Source: Leifsonia poae (lineage in GTDB: Bacteria; Actinomycetota; Actinomycetes; Actinomycetales; Microbacteriaceae). Taken from it: a DNA stretch of 64,000 nucleotides. The notes under the pieces are model-generated. The model had not been told where the DNA came from. It did no database searches and saw only the letters and a program-made list of their open reading frames with translations. The position numbers and the translations under genes were made by a program. Where the stretch lies: assembly GCF_020009625.1 (NCBI RefSeq), contig NZ_JAIHLP010000002.1, forward strand, positions 496,001-560,000, in the 5' to 3' direction. This document shows, piece by piece, positions 27,729 to 38,133 of the stretch (positions are counted from its first letter, which is position 1; each line of letters opens with the position of its first letter).

Positions 27729-28008
27729 ATTCAACCTCGTTTCCTACCACTCGTAACCGGCTATCATTCCGGCTCATTCCCCGCCCCGGGGCGACAGGCG
27801 TCGTCCGGTTGAGGGTGCGATTGTGCGGGTGGCTGGTGTGCGTACCTAGAATGCCCGGGAACATGGGCCACGGTGCCCCGGCTGCACCTCAGATGAGGTG
27901 CAGACGCACGCGTTCAACGCGTGCTTCTCGAACTCCCATATTGTACAGGCTGGCGGCCGCCTCACGGCGAAGTGTCACGGAATTGACAGGGGCGCGGCGA
28001 CCCGTCGG
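27729..28008 (-). promoter_or_regulatory. sufB upstream region with two tandem hairpins
   Basis: This 280-bp spacer precedes the suf operon. On the minus strand a TACAAT -10 candidate (plus positions 27939-27944) is followed by two perfect inverted repeats. The first is GCACGCGT / ACGCGTGC with a 3-nt loop (27906-27924); the second is CTGCACCTC / GAGGTGCAG with a 4-nt loop (27882-27903). A 16-codon frame starting right after TACAAT runs through both and stops at the second. The remaining 150 bp before sufB show nothing I recognise. The hairpins could be operators or leader RNA structures. No SufR-type site was recognised. Confidence 0.45.
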
Positions 28009-28968
28009 TCACTTCGCGAATGCGTCGGCCGGCTGACGGGGTGAGACCGTGACGGTGGGGAACAGCGTCGGGTTCACGTCGAGCAGCACCCGCAGCACGC
28101 CGACCCAGACGAGCGCCGCGCCCAGCAGGTGAACGGCCACCAGCCATTCCGGCAGGCCGATCAGGGACTGCACGAGCCCGACAGCGGCCTGCAGCAGCAC
28201 GACGACGATGAACGCGACGGTACGCCGGCGCGAGAGCACGGCGCCGGGCACCCGGCGCAGCACGACCAGGAGCACCACCGCGAGCACCAGGGTCGCGGTG
28301 CCCAGGATGCCGTGCACGATGGTGATCCCTGTCCAGTTGAATGCCATCCGCGGCACATCGGCCGAATCGCCGGAATGCGGGCCTGACCCCGAGACGAGCG
28401 TTCCCACGAGGATGAGCAGCAGTGTGCACGCCACGAGCGCGAAGCTCAGGATGCGGGCCACTCGCGGGATCGCCGTGTCGCTCGACTCGCCGACGTGCGC
28501 GCGATGCCAGGTCAGGGCGACGGTCGTCAGCAGGGCGATCGCCATCATGAAGTGGAACGCGACGATGTACGGGTTGAGCTCGGTGAGCACGGTGACGCCG
28601 CCCGCGATCGCGTTGGCGACCACCAGCCAGAACTGCGACCAGGCGAGGCGCGTCATGGTGCGGTTGCGTGGACTCTGCAATCGGGCGGCGACGATCACCC
28701 AGCCGACGGCCACGCAGAGCACTCCGGTCATCATCCGGTTGGTGAACTCGATGATCGCGTGCACGCCGAGTGCCGCGGTCGGGGTCAGTGACCCCGTCTC
28801 GCAGGCGGGCCAGGTCGGGCAGCCCAGACCGGATCCGGTCACCCGCACGACTCCCCCGCTGAACACGATGATGATGCTCACGATCAGGGCGGCCGTCGTC
28901 GCCCAGCGCAACGAGCGGGGACTCAGGGTGTAGCGGTCGGCGAGAAGGGAGAACGGGGTTCGAGGCAC
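28009..28968 (-). CDS. ctaA: haem A synthase (CtaA/COX15)
   Basis: A 319-residue membrane protein with about eight helices that oxidises haem O to haem A for cytochrome c oxidase. GSGLGCPTWPACETG holds the extracellular Cys pair typical of many CtaA proteins. The haem-ligand histidines occur in GVHAIIEFTNR, VAFHFMMA, IVHGILGT and AVHLLGA. The GTG start at 28968 is placed where homology begins, 8 bp after the GNAT gene's stop. TAACAT (28974-28979) also lies 5 nt before it, so independent initiation is possible. Confidence 0.93.
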   Translation of the reverse strand: MPRTPFSLLADRYTLSPRSLRWATTAALIVSIIIVFSGGVVRVTGSGLGCPTWPACETGSLTPTAALGVHAIIEFTNRMMTGVLCVAVGWVIVAARLQSPRNRTMTRLAWSQFWLVVANAIAGGVTVLTELNPYIVAFHFMMAIALLTTVALTWHRAHVGESSDTAIPRVARILSFALVACTLLLILVGTLVSGSGPHSGDSADVPRMAFNWTGITIVHGILGTATLVLAVVLLVVLRRVPGAVLSRRRTVAFIVVVLLQAAVGLVQSLIGLPEWLVAVHLLGAALVWVGVLRVLLDVNPTLFPTVTVSPRQPADAFAK

Positions 28969-28976
28969 GCTCAATG

Positions 28977-29519
28977 TTAACCGAGACGATCGTGGGTGGA
29001 TGCCGGGAGCGTCAAGACCCGAGCGAGAAGCGACTCCCCACGGAATTCGATCTCGCGGACCCCCGACGGCGCGAAGCCCACCGACTCGGCGAGTCGTTCG
29101 CTCGCCGTATTGCCCAGAAGATGCTCCCACCGCAATCGGGTGTAGCCCATCCCCGTCTCGGCCATCGAGTGGTCCACGACGCGAGTGAGCGCTTCGCGCA
29201 TGTAGCCTCGCCCCCGCGCCTCAGGCGCGAGCCAGCTGCCGAGCGACGCCGAGCCGGGGGCCTCGTCTTTGCGCACCTCGACGACGCCGAGCAGAGGCGC
29301 ATCGTCGGCGCGGAGCGCCCACACGGTGAACTGGCCGCTCGCTTCGCCGTGCGGCACATAGCTGCGGACGAAGAACTCGGCATCCGCGTGGGTGTACGGG
29401 ATCGGCACAGGGATCCAGCGGAGGATCTCGGCGTCCTGACAGGCGTCGTAGACGGCGTCGATGTCGGATTCGCGCGGAGCATCGAGCAGCAGTCGTGCCG
29501 TGCGCAGCGTCGCCGTCAT
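28977..29519 (-). CDS. GNAT-family N-acetyltransferase (RimJ/RimL-like)
   Basis: A 180-residue GNAT acetyltransferase that uses acetyl-CoA. It starts TLRTARLLLDAPRESD, the usual RimJ/RimL-type opening. The acetyl-CoA loop is seen in APEARGRGYMREAL, followed by GNTASERLAESVGF. The substrate (a protein N-terminus, amine or antibiotic) is unknown. It sits between ctaB and ctaA with gaps of about 10 bp on both sides, so it belongs to the haem A operon by position, although GNAT enzymes are not known to act in that pathway. Confidence 0.9.
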   Translation of the reverse strand: MTATLRTARLLLDAPRESDIDAVYDACQDAEILRWIPVPIPYTHADAEFFVRSYVPHGEASGQFTVWALRADDAPLLGVVEVRKDEAPGSASLGSWLAPEARGRGYMREALTRVVDHSMAETGMGYTRLRWEHLLGNTASERLAESVGFAPSGVREIEFRGESLLARVLTLPASTHDRLG

Positions 29520-29529
29520 CGCGGGCGGA

Positions 29530-30450
29530 CTAGAACGGAAGAAGCGGGTCGATCGCGACAGCCAGGAAGATCAGGGTGAGATAGGCGATCGACCCGTGGA
29601 ATACCCGCATCGGCGAGACGGCCGCGTGCCGGATCGCGAGGTTGTAGAGGCGGTGCGATTCGTAGAGGAACCAGCCGCCGGCCACCAGGGAGACCGCCGT
29701 GTAGACCACACCCATGTGGGCGACCGGGATGAGCAGCAGCGAGCAGGCGACCATCGCCCAGGCGTACAGGATCACCTGCAGCCCGACGACCGCGCGGCCG
29801 CGCACGACGGCCAGCATCGGCACTCCCGCTTCTTTGTAGTCGGAGCGGTACTTCATCGAGAGCGGCCAGTAGTGCGGCGGCGTCCAGAGGAAGATCACGC
29901 CGAACAGGATGAACGGCGCCCAGTCGAGCGAGCCGGTGACGGCGGCCCAGCCGATCAGCACCGGCATGCATCCGGCCACCCCGCCCCAGACGATGTTCTG
30001 CGGAGTGCGCCGCTTCAGGATCAGAGTGTAGAAGACGACGTAGAGCAGGATCGCGACGAGCGAGAGCCCGGCGGCCAACCAGTTGGCGAAGAACCCGAGC
30101 ACCAGGATGGACGCCGCTCCCAGCGCCCAGGCGAAGACGAGCGCCTCGCGATCGGACAGCTCGCCGGTGACGAGCGGGCGCTTGCTCGTCCGCTTCATCA
30201 CACGATCGATGTCGCGGTCGAAGTAGCAGTTGAACGCTCCGGCGGAGCCCGCACTCATGTAGCCGCCGATAACAGTGGCGAGAACGAGCCAGAGGTTCGG
30301 GATGCCGTGCGCAGCCAGGATCATCGTCGGAACCGTCGTCACCAGCAGCAGCTCGACCACGCGAGGCTTGGTGAGCGAGACATACGCCTTCAGCTTGCGA
30401 CGGACGCCGATGCGGCCCGATTCGACACGGCTCTCTACAGCGACGTCCAT
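29530..30450 (-). CDS. ctaB: protohaem IX farnesyltransferase (CtaB/COX10)
   Basis: A 306-residue UbiA-family prenyltransferase that makes haem O. The first Asp-rich site is [20 protein letters not shown], and the second cytoplasmic loop has [20 protein letters not shown]. About eight or nine membrane helices are evident. The ATG at 30450 follows AGAGGAGC; the open frame upstream is not family-like. TAGAAT at 30482-30487 (minus strand) is a -10 candidate. It is divergent from transketolase, a common actinobacterial arrangement. Confidence 0.95.
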   Translation of the reverse strand: MDVAVESRVESGRIGVRRKLKAYVSLTKPRVVELLLVTTVPTMILAAHGIPNLWLVLATVIGGYMSAGSAGAFNCYFDRDIDRVMKRTSKRPLVTGELSDREALVFAWALGAASILVLGFFANWLAAGLSLVAILLYVVFYTLILKRRTPQNIVWGGVAGCMPVLIGWAAVTGSLDWAPFILFGVIFLWTPPHYWPLSMKYRSDYKEAGVPMLAVVRGRAVVGLQVILYAWAMVACSLLLIPVAHMGVVYTAVSLVAGGWFLYESHRLYNLAIRHAAVSPMRVFHGSIAYLTLIFLAVAIDPLLPF

Positions 30451-30568
30451 TGCTCCTCTAACTGCTCGGCGATCCCCGACGATTCTACGATACTGTGCCC
30501 GCGCGCCTGGTCTGCGAGGTACTTCGACAACCGACCGGGGGAACACTCCACGTTTCGTGCGTGTTACC

Positions 30569-30626
30569 TATACTTGGAGGTGCTCGCCAGCCGAAGGCCG
30601 CCTCCGTCCTCCCGTTCACGAACGGG
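30569..30626 (+). promoter_or_regulatory. candidate tkt promoter and leader palindrome
   Basis: TATACT at 30569-30574 is the best -10 element before transketolase; no good -35 is visible. Downstream, in what would be a leader of about 155 nt, CCCGTTC and GAACGGG (30611-30617 and 30620-30626) form a perfect 7-bp inverted repeat with a 2-nt spacer. It may be an operator or an mRNA hairpin. The rest of the 285-bp ctaB-tkt spacer shows nothing else I can name. Confidence 0.35.
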
Positions 30627-30735
30627 ACGCGAACGGATCCTGCCGCGGTGCCGATGACGTCCACGGCGCGCACTACCTCAACCGGTGCGGGACCTCACAG
30701 GGCCCTCACCATCTCGACGAAGGGTCAGTTTTCAC

Positions 30736-32829
30736 GTGGCAGCTCTGCAATGGGATCCCATTGACAACAAGGCAGTAGACACCGCTCGCGTTCTCGCAGC
30801 CGATGCAGTGGAGAAGGTGGGCAACGGTCACCCCGGAACGGCCATGAGCCTTGCCCCCGCGGCCTACCTCCTGTTCCAGAAGGTGATGCGACGCGATCCT
30901 CACGACCAGCACTGGCTGGGGCGTGACCGCTTCATCCTCTCGGCGGGCCACAGCTCGCTGACCCAGTACATCCAGCTCTACTTCGGCGGCTACGGCCTCG
31001 AGCTCGACGACCTCAAGGCGCTCCGCACCTGGGGCTCGCTCACGCCCGGGCACCCCGAGTACGGCCACACCGACGGCGTGGAGATCACGACCGGTCCTCT
31101 CGGCCAGGGCATCTCCTCGGCCGTCGGCTTCGCCTACGCGAGCCGGTTCGAGCGCGGGCTGTTCGACCCGGAGGCCGACGCGGGCACCAGCCCGTTCGAT
31201 CACTTCGTCTACGTGATCGCCGGCGACGGCGACCTGCAGGAGGGCGTGAGCAGCGAAGCCTCCTCGCTCGCCGGTCACCAGCAGCTCGGCAACCTCATCG
31301 CGATCTACGACAGCAACCAGATCTCGATCGAGGACGACACCAACATCGCCTTCACCGAAGACGTCAAGGCGCGCTACGAGGCGTACCACTGGCACGTCCA
31401 GGTCGTCGACTGGAAGAAGACCGGCGTCTACGAAGAAGACGTGCAGGCGCTCAACGACGCCATCGTCGCCGCCCAGGGTGTCACCGACAAGCCGTCGCTG
31501 ATCATCCTGAAGACCATCATCGGCTGGCCGGCACCGAAGAAGCAGAACACGGGCAAGATCCACGGCTCCGCCCTCGGCGCCGACGAGCTGCGCTCCGTCA
31601 AAGAGATCCTCGGCTTCGACCCGGAGCAGACCTTCCAGGTCGACCCCGAGGTCATCGAGCACACCCGCAAGGCCGTCGAGCGTGGCGCCGAACAGCGCGC
31701 CGCGTGGACGACCGCCTTCGACGCCTGGGCCGCTGCCAACCCGGAGCGCAAGCAGCTCCTCGACCGCCTCGCCACCGGGGAGCTCCCGGATGGCGTCGAG
31801 GCCGCCCTCCCAGTGTTCGAGGCCGGAAAGGACGTCTCGACCCGCGCCGCCAGCGGCAAGGTGCTGAACGCTCTCGGCCCGGTCATCCCGGAGCTGTGGG
31901 GCGGCTCGGCCGACCTCGCCGAGTCGAACAACACGACGATCGAGGGTGCGGCATCCTTCGTGCCCACCGAGCACTCGACCCACGAGTGGACCGGAAACCC
32001 GTACGGGCGCGTGCTGCACTTCGGCATCCGCGAACACGCGATGGCCGCCATCCTCAACGGCATCGTGCTGCACGGGCCGACCCGCCCGTTCGGCGGCACG
32101 TTCCTGATCTTCAGCGATTACATGCGCCCCGCGGTCCGTCTGGCGGCGCTCATGAAGGTTCCATCGATCTTCGTCTGGACGCACGATTCGGTCGCCCTCG
32201 GCGAAGACGGACCGACGCACCAGCCGATCGAGCAGCTTTCGACCCTCCGCGCCATCCCGCACCTCGATGTGGTGCGCCCGGGCGATGCCAATGAGGTCGC
32301 CTACGCCTGGAAGAACATCCTCGAGCGCCGCGAAGGACCGGCCGGCATCGCGCTGACCCGTCAGAACCTCCCCGTCTTCGAGCGCGGCGACGGCGAGGCG
32401 ACGGGCGAGACCTTCGCCTCCGCGAAGAACGTCGTCAAGGGCGCGTATGTGCTTGCCGAGGCGCCGGGCGGCACCCCGGATGTGCTGCTCATCGCCACCG
32501 GCTCCGAAGTGCAGCTCGCGGTGGAAGCCCGCGAGGCACTGAAGGCCGACGGCATCAACGCGCGCGTCATCTCGGCTCCGAGCCTCGAATGGTTCGAAGA
32601 GCAGAGCGACGAGTACAAGGAGTCGGTGCTCCCGTCCTCCGTCAAGGCCCGTGTCTCCATCGAGGCCGGCCTCGACCTCAGCTGGCGCAAGTACGTGGGC
32701 GACCACGGCCGCAGCGTGTCGATCGAGCACTTCGGTGCCTCGGCCGACTACAAGACGCTGTTCCGCGAGTTCGGGATGACCACCGAGCACACCGTCGCCG
32801 CCGCCAAGGAATCGCTCGCGTCGCTCTGA
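30736..32829 (+). CDS. tkt: transketolase
   Basis: A 697-residue thiamine-diphosphate enzyme that moves two-carbon units between sugar phosphates. [11 protein letters not shown] and the ThDP motif GDGDLQEG through YDSNQIS mark the N-terminal domain. The pyrimidine-binding domain shows [11 protein letters not shown] with the catalytic Glu, and [14 protein letters not shown] lies just after it. I placed the start at GTG 30736 ([13 protein letters not shown]) because homology begins there and GAAGGG lies 11-17 nt upstream. It heads the operon tkt-tal-pgi-zwf-opcA-pgl. Confidence 0.96.
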   Translation: MAALQWDPIDNKAVDTARVLAADAVEKVGNGHPGTAMSLAPAAYLLFQKVMRRDPHDQHWLGRDRFILSAGHSSLTQYIQLYFGGYGLELDDLKALRTWGSLTPGHPEYGHTDGVEITTGPLGQGISSAVGFAYASRFERGLFDPEADAGTSPFDHFVYVIAGDGDLQEGVSSEASSLAGHQQLGNLIAIYDSNQISIEDDTNIAFTEDVKARYEAYHWHVQVVDWKKTGVYEEDVQALNDAIVAAQGVTDKPSLIILKTIIGWPAPKKQNTGKIHGSALGADELRSVKEILGFDPEQTFQVDPEVIEHTRKAVERGAEQRAAWTTAFDAWAAANPERKQLLDRLATGELPDGVEAALPVFEAGKDVSTRAASGKVLNALGPVIPELWGGSADLAESNNTTIEGAASFVPTEHSTHEWTGNPYGRVLHFGIREHAMAAILNGIVLHGPTRPFGGTFLIFSDYMRPAVRLAALMKVPSIFVWTHDSVALGEDGPTHQPIEQLSTLRAIPHLDVVRPGDANEVAYAWKNILERREGPAGIALTRQNLPVFERGDGEATGETFASAKNVVKGAYVLAEAPGGTPDVLLIATGSEVQLAVEAREALKADGINARVISAPSLEWFEEQSDEYKESVLPSSVKARVSIEAGLDLSWRKYVGDHGRSVSIEHFGASADYKTLFREFGMTTEHTVAAAKESLASL

Positions 32830-32878
32830 GCGAAGCCCCGCGAACACAGTTTTCGAAGTACGAGGAGATAAGAAGAAA

Positions 32879-33991
32879 ATGACAGACTCCACCCCCACCG
32901 CCCAGTTGTCCGCCGCAGGCGTCAGCATCTGGCTCGACGACCTGTCGCGCGAACGCATCCAGTCCGGCGGGCTCCAGAAGCTCATCGCCGAGAAGAACGT
33001 CGTCGGCGTCACCACGAACCCGACGATCTTCGCCAACGCACTCAGCAACGGCGAGGTCTACGACGAGCAGGTCAAGCAGCTCGCCGCCGCCGGCACGAAC
33101 GTCAGCGACGCGGTCTTCGAGATCACGACCGACGACGTCGCGGCTGCCAGCGACATCTTCCACGGCGTCTACGAGCAGAGCAACGGTGTCGACGGACGCG
33201 TCTCCATCGAGGTCGAGCCCGGCCTCGCGCACGACGCCGCCGGCACCATCGAGCAGGCCAAGAAGCTCGCCGCGAAGGTCGACAAGCCCAATGTGCTGAT
33301 CAAGATCCCCGCGACCGTCGAAGGCCTCGAGGCCATCACCGAGACGATCGCGGCCGGCATCAGCGTCAACGTCACCCTGATCTTCAGCCTCGACCGGTAC
33401 CGCGGCGTCATCGACGCCTACCTCACCGGCCTCGAGAAGGCTCAGGCGGCGGGCATCGACCTGTCCGGCATCCAGTCGGTCGCCTCGTTCTTCGTGTCGC
33501 GTGTCGACACCGAGATCGACAAGCGTCTCACCGCCATCGGCACTGACGAGGCGCTCGCGCTCAAGAGCAAGGCCGGCGTCGCCAACGCTCAGCTCGCCTA
33601 CCAGGTGTACGAGGAGCAGTTCGCCTCCGATCGCGCCAAGGCCCTCGTCGCCGCCGGCGCGAACGAGCAGCGCCCGCTCTGGGCCTCCACGGGTGTCAAA
33701 GACCCGAACCTGCCCGACACGCTGTACGTGACCGAGCTCGTCGCCCCGAACACCGTGAACACGATGCCCGAGAAGACCCTCGACGCGACGTTCGACCACG
33801 GCGTGATCACCGGCGACACCGTCACCGGCTCCTACGGTGCTGCGGCCGATGTGCTCGGCGCCATCGACGCGCTCGGCATCTCGTACGACGAGGTCACCGC
33901 CCTGCTCGAGAAGGAAGGCGTCGAGAAGTTCATCGTCTCCTGGAACGAACTGCTCGAGACGGTCACGACCGCTCTGGAGGCCGCGAAGTGA
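32879..33991 (+). CDS. tal: transaldolase
   Basis: A 370-residue transaldolase of the longer actinobacterial class. The Schiff-base lysine is in [25 protein letters not shown] lies near the N-terminus, [14 protein letters not shown] in the middle and [12 protein letters not shown] near the C-terminal third. It exchanges three-carbon units in the non-oxidative pentose phosphate pathway. The ATG at 32879 follows CGAGGAG. Its stop overlaps the pgi GTG (GTGA). Confidence 0.96.
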   Translation: MTDSTPTAQLSAAGVSIWLDDLSRERIQSGGLQKLIAEKNVVGVTTNPTIFANALSNGEVYDEQVKQLAAAGTNVSDAVFEITTDDVAAASDIFHGVYEQSNGVDGRVSIEVEPGLAHDAAGTIEQAKKLAAKVDKPNVLIKIPATVEGLEAITETIAAGISVNVTLIFSLDRYRGVIDAYLTGLEKAQAAGIDLSGIQSVASFFVSRVDTEIDKRLTAIGTDEALALKSKAGVANAQLAYQVYEEQFASDRAKALVAAGANEQRPLWASTGVKDPNLPDTLYVTELVAPNTVNTMPEKTLDATFDHGVITGDTVTGSYGAAADVLGAIDALGISYDEVTALLEKEGVEKFIVSWNELLETVTTALEAAK

Positions 33992-35598
33992 GTTTCAAGA
34001 TCCATGTGACCGGCGCGGCCGAAACAGCCGTCAAGGCTGTCGTGCCGCAGCTGGTCGCCGATCTCGTCGCCTCCGGCATCACAGCGCAGGAACCTGCGCT
34101 GTGGGGCCCGGACGCCGAAGCCGAGGCGACGAAGCGCCTCGGCTGGACCGAAGCGGTCGCCATCTCGCGCCCGCTGGTGCCAGAGATCGTCGCCCTCCGC
34201 GACGAGCTCCGCGCCCGTGGCATCGACCACATCGTGCTCGGCGGCATGGGCGGCTCGTCCCTCGCTCCCGAGGTGATCACCCGCACTGCCGGCGTCAACC
34301 TCACCGTGCTCGACTCCACCGAGCCGGGCCAGGTGCTCGCCGCGCTGAACGACCGACTGGCCGCCACGGCCGTCGTGATCTCCAGCAAGTCGGGTTCGAC
34401 CCTCGAAACGGACAGCCAGCGCCGCATCTACGAGAAGTCGTTCCGCGACGCCGGGATCGACCCGGCCGAGCGGATCGTCGTCGTCACCGACCCGGGATCC
34501 CCGCTCGACGCCTCGGCACGCGAAGCGGGCTATCACGTGTTCAACGCCGACCCGAACGTGGGCGGCCGCTACTCGGCGCTCACGGCCTTCGGCCTCGTGC
34601 CGTCCGGCCTTGCCGGAGTCGACCTCGACGAGCTGCTGCGTGAAGCCGAGACGATCTCCCTCGAGTTGGCCATCGACGATCCCACCAACCCCGGGCTCAT
34701 CCTGGGAGCGGCGATCGCCGGAACCAACCCGCTCAAAGACAAGCTCGGCATCATCGCCGACGGCACGCACATCGTCGGCTTCGCCGACTGGGCAGAGCAG
34801 CTGATCGCCGAATCCACCGGCAAGCAAGGCACCGGGCTGCTCCCTGTCGTCCTCGACCCGCTCTCTCCCGAGCTCACCGAGAACCTCGAAGATCTGCAGA
34901 TCGTCCGATTGGTCGACAACGCGGAGACACACCACCTGTTCCCGAACAACCGCCACGAGGGTGAGATCCTCGTCTCCGGCAGCCTCGGTGCGCAGCTCAT
35001 GGTGTGGGAGTACGCTACCGCTGTCGCCGGCCGGCTTCTCGGCATCAACCCGTTCGACCAGCCCGATGTGGAGGCAGCCAAGGTCGCCGCCCGCGCGCTG
35101 CTCGACGACCGGCCCGAGCCCGCGACGCCGGCGTTCATCGCCGACGGCATCGAGGTTCGGACAACCGGCGACTTCCTGGGCACGGCGTCCACCCTCGACG
35201 CCGCCGTCGGTGCGCTGCTCGCGCAGCTCGGACCGGACGGCTACGTCTCGATCCAGGCTTACGTCGACCGTGTCGCGCTTCCGCAGCTTGCGGGCATCCG
35301 AGACCTGCTCGCCGCCAAGGCCAAGCGTCCCGTCACGTTCGGCTGGGGTCCTCGCTTCCTGCACTCGACCGGCCAGTTCCACAAGGGTGGCCCCGCCGTC
35401 GGCGTGTTCCTGCAGATCACGGCGAATGCGACCGACGACCTGGCGATCCCCGAGCGTCCGTTCACCTTCGGACAGCTCATCCAGGCCCAGGCCGCGGGCG
35501 ACGCAAGCGTGCTCGGACAGCACGGCCGTCCCGTTCTGACCCTCAATCTGACGGACCCCGAGGCCGACCTCGTCGCGCTGTTCGAGGCCGTCAACTAG
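33988..35598 (+). CDS. pgi: glucose-6-phosphate isomerase
   Basis: A 536-residue SIS-fold isomerase that interconverts glucose 6-phosphate and fructose 6-phosphate. [13 protein letters not shown] and [12 protein letters not shown] bind the sugar phosphate. [20 protein letters not shown] and the late [10 protein letters not shown] contribute catalytic residues. The sequence is of the divergent type found in actinobacterial pentose-phosphate operons. The GTG start overlaps the tal stop, which implies coupled translation. Confidence 0.94.
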   Translation: MSFKIHVTGAAETAVKAVVPQLVADLVASGITAQEPALWGPDAEAEATKRLGWTEAVAISRPLVPEIVALRDELRARGIDHIVLGGMGGSSLAPEVITRTAGVNLTVLDSTEPGQVLAALNDRLAATAVVISSKSGSTLETDSQRRIYEKSFRDAGIDPAERIVVVTDPGSPLDASAREAGYHVFNADPNVGGRYSALTAFGLVPSGLAGVDLDELLREAETISLELAIDDPTNPGLILGAAIAGTNPLKDKLGIIADGTHIVGFADWAEQLIAESTGKQGTGLLPVVLDPLSPELTENLEDLQIVRLVDNAETHHLFPNNRHEGEILVSGSLGAQLMVWEYATAVAGRLLGINPFDQPDVEAAKVAARALLDDRPEPATPAFIADGIEVRTTGDFLGTASTLDAAVGALLAQLGPDGYVSIQAYVDRVALPQLAGIRDLLAAKAKRPVTFGWGPRFLHSTGQFHKGGPAVGVFLQITANATDDLAIPERPFTFGQLIQAQAAGDASVLGQHGRPVLTLNLTDPEADLVALFEAVN

Positions 35599-35626
35599 TC
35601 GCGACCGCCCGCATCCAAGGAGCTTC

Positions 35627-37171
35627 ATGTCCCCGGTGGAAATCACCCCGGAGTTCAACCCCCTGCGGTTGTCCTCCGATCGCCGCCTCAACCGGATCGC
35701 CGGTCCGAGCAGCCTGATCATCTTCGGCGTGACAGGCGACCTGTCACGCAAGAAGCTGATGCCGGCCGTGTACGACCTCGCCAATCGCGGCCTGCTCCCG
35801 CCCGGCTTCTCGCTGGTCGGCTTCGCACGCCGCGACTGGGAGGACCAGGATTTCGAGAAGGTCGTCTACGACGCCGTCAAGCAGTACGCCCGCACCCCGT
35901 TCCAGGATGAGGTCTGGCAGCAACTCGCCCAGGGCATCAGGTTCGTTCCGGGCGAGTTCGACGACGACGACGCATTCCAGCGTCTCAAAGCGACCGTCGA
36001 GTCGCTCGACAAGGAACGTGGAACGATGGGCAACCACGCGTTCTACCTCTCGATCCCGCCGAAGGCGTTCCCGCTCGTCACCGAGCAATTGCGCCGCTCC
36101 GGTCTCGCCGAACAGAACGACGGCGGCGGTTGGCGCCGCGTCGTCATCGAGAAGCCGTTCGGCAGCGACCTCAAGACGGCCCGCGAGCTCAACGCCGTCG
36201 TCGAATCGGTCTTCCCGGCCGACTCGGTGTTCCGGATCGACCACTACCTCGGCAAAGAGACGGTGCAGAACATCCTGGCGCTGCGGTTCGCGAACGAACT
36301 GTACGAACCGATCTGGAACGCCAACTATGTCGACCACGTGCAGATCACGATGGCAGAAGACATCGGCGTCGGCGGTCGGGCCGGATACTACGACGGCATC
36401 GGGGCGGCGCGCGACGTCATCCAGAACCACCTCCTGCAACTTCTGGCGCTGACCGCGATGGAGGAGCCGATCTCGTTCGACGCCGCCGACCTGCGGGCCG
36501 AGAAGGAGAAGGTCCTCGCCGCCGTGCGGCTGCCGAAGGACCTCGCCACGGCCACCGCGCGCGGTCAATACTCAAGCGGATGGCAGGGCGGGGAAAAGGT
36601 CGTCGGCTTCCTGGACGAAGACGGGATGAACCCCGAGTCGACTACGGAAACCTACGCGGCCATCAAGCTCGACATCGGCACCCGCCGGTGGGCGGGAGTG
36701 CCGTTCTACCTTCGGGCCGGCAAGCGGCTCGGTCGCCGCGTCACCGAGATCGCCGTGGTCTTCAAGCGCGCCCCGCAGCAGCTCTTCGCCGAGAGTCAGA
36801 CGTCAGCGCTCGGCCAGAACGCGCTCGTCATCCGCGTGCAGCCCGACGAAGGGGTGACGATCCGCTTCGGTTCGAAGGTTCCCGGCGCCGGCATGCAGGT
36901 ACGCGATGTGAGCATGGACTTCGGCTATGGGCACGCCTTCACCGAGGCGAGCCCGGAGGCGTACGAGCGCCTCATCCTGGATGTGCTGCTCGGTGACCCG
37001 CCGCTGTTCCCCCGTCATGAGGAGGTCGAGCTCTCCTGGAAGATCCTCGACCCGATCGAAGAGTTCTGGACGACCCAGGGTCAGCCAGAACAGTACCGTC
37101 CCGGCACGTGGGGTCCGAGTTCAGCCGATGAGCTGCTCGCACGCGACGGCCGCGTTTGGAGGCGTCCATGA
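35627..37171 (+). CDS. zwf: glucose-6-phosphate 1-dehydrogenase
   Basis: A 514-residue enzyme that oxidises glucose 6-phosphate with NADP, the entry to the oxidative pentose phosphate pathway. The cofactor site is FGVTGDLSRKKL. The substrate motif RIDHYLGKE carries the catalytic His/Lys region, and FYLRAGKRL lies in the C-terminal domain. The ATG is at 35627, with CAAGGAG upstream. The stop overlaps the opcA ATG (ATGA). Confidence 0.97.
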   Translation: MSPVEITPEFNPLRLSSDRRLNRIAGPSSLIIFGVTGDLSRKKLMPAVYDLANRGLLPPGFSLVGFARRDWEDQDFEKVVYDAVKQYARTPFQDEVWQQLAQGIRFVPGEFDDDDAFQRLKATVESLDKERGTMGNHAFYLSIPPKAFPLVTEQLRRSGLAEQNDGGGWRRVVIEKPFGSDLKTARELNAVVESVFPADSVFRIDHYLGKETVQNILALRFANELYEPIWNANYVDHVQITMAEDIGVGGRAGYYDGIGAARDVIQNHLLQLLALTAMEEPISFDAADLRAEKEKVLAAVRLPKDLATATARGQYSSGWQGGEKVVGFLDEDGMNPESTTETYAAIKLDIGTRRWAGVPFYLRAGKRLGRRVTEIAVVFKRAPQQLFAESQTSALGQNALVIRVQPDEGVTIRFGSKVPGAGMQVRDVSMDFGYGHAFTEASPEAYERLILDVLLGDPPLFPRHEEVELSWKILDPIEEFWTTQGQPEQYRPGTWGPSSADELLARDGRVWRRP

Positions 37172-38133
37172 TCGTCGATCTGCCCGACACGACAACGAGC
37201 AAGGTCTCGAAGGCCCTGGTCAAGATCCGCGAGGAGGGCGGCGCCGTCGCCCTCGGGCGTGTGCTGACCCTGGTCATCGCCACGAATCTCGGTCAGGAGG
37301 AGGAGGCCATCGAGGCCGCCAACGACGCCTCGCGCGAGCATCCCATGCGCGTGATCGTCGTCTCCACCGAGGAGGAACGCTCCACCACGAACGGTGACGG
37401 CCGACTCGACGCTCAGATCCGCGTCGGCGGCGACGCCGGCGCAAGCGAGGTCATCGTGCTGCGCGCCTACGGCGAGACCGCCAGCGACGAGGAGGGGCTC
37501 GTCACGGGACTGCTGCTCCCCGACGCTCCGGTCGTCGTCTGGTGGCCGGGCATCGCCCCCGAGGTCGTCTCCCGATCGCCGCTCGGCCGCATCGCGACGC
37601 GCCGCATCACCGACGCGTCGGCTCAGCCCGATCCTCAGGCAGCGCTCCAGCATCTCTCGAAGACGTACGCCCCCGGCGACACCGACTTCGCCTGGACCAG
37701 GCTCACCCTGTGGCGGGCGCAGCTCGCCGCCGTTCTCGACCAGCCGCCGTACGAGCCGATCGAGAACGTGGAGGTCGCGGGTGCGGCCGACTCGCCCTCG
37801 ACGGTGCTTCTCGCCGCTTGGCTCTCGCTGCAGCTGCAGGTTCCGGTCCAGCACGACCTGACGTCGCGCGCCACCGGCTCCAGCGGCATCCACGGGGTCC
37901 GGATGGGGCGGGCATCGGGAGTGATCGAACTCGAAAGAGAGATCCCCAACATCGCGCGCCTCTCGCAGCCCAACCAGCCCACGCACGATCTGTCGCTCCC
38001 GCGGCGGAGCCTGCGCGACTGCCTCGCCGAGGAACTGCGCCGGTTGGACCCCGACGACCTGTACGGTGAGGTGATCACCAAAGGGCTCGACCAGCTCGAG
38101 GCCGCCGACACGGGAGTGGGCAGCAAGGGATGA
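37168..38133 (+). CDS. opcA: glucose-6-phosphate dehydrogenase assembly protein OpcA
   Basis: A 321-residue OpcA, which binds and activates glucose-6-phosphate dehydrogenase in cyanobacteria and actinobacteria. It starts MIVDLPDTTTSKVSKALVKI, the usual opening. LLLPDAPVVVWWPG and DFAWTRLTLWR are family blocks. No catalytic residues are expected. I chose the ATG at 37168, which overlaps the zwf stop and follows TTTGGAGG, over an upstream TTG. Coupling to zwf fits assembly of a Zwf-OpcA complex. Confidence 0.95.
   Translation: MIVDLPDTTTSKVSKALVKIREEGGAVALGRVLTLVIATNLGQEEEAIEAANDASREHPMRVIVVSTEEERSTTNGDGRLDAQIRVGGDAGASEVIVLRAYGETASDEEGLVTGLLLPDAPVVVWWPGIAPEVVSRSPLGRIATRRITDASAQPDPQAALQHLSKTYAPGDTDFAWTRLTLWRAQLAAVLDQPPYEPIENVEVAGAADSPSTVLLAAWLSLQLQVPVQHDLTSRATGSSGIHGVRMGRASGVIELEREIPNIARLSQPNQPTHDLSLPRRSLRDCLAEELRRLDPDDLYGEVITKGLDQLEAADTGVGSKG

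Noticed and set aside
27809..28036. 75-codon plus-strand frame between sufB and ctaA
   Set aside because: No ribosome site, no recognisable protein, and it runs into the ctaA 3' end. The region is better explained as the suf leader.
30540..30565. SigH/SigR-type promoter (GGAAC-N18-GTT) before tkt
   Set aside because: The match is short and expected by chance in a window of this size; no redox logic supports it at transketolase.
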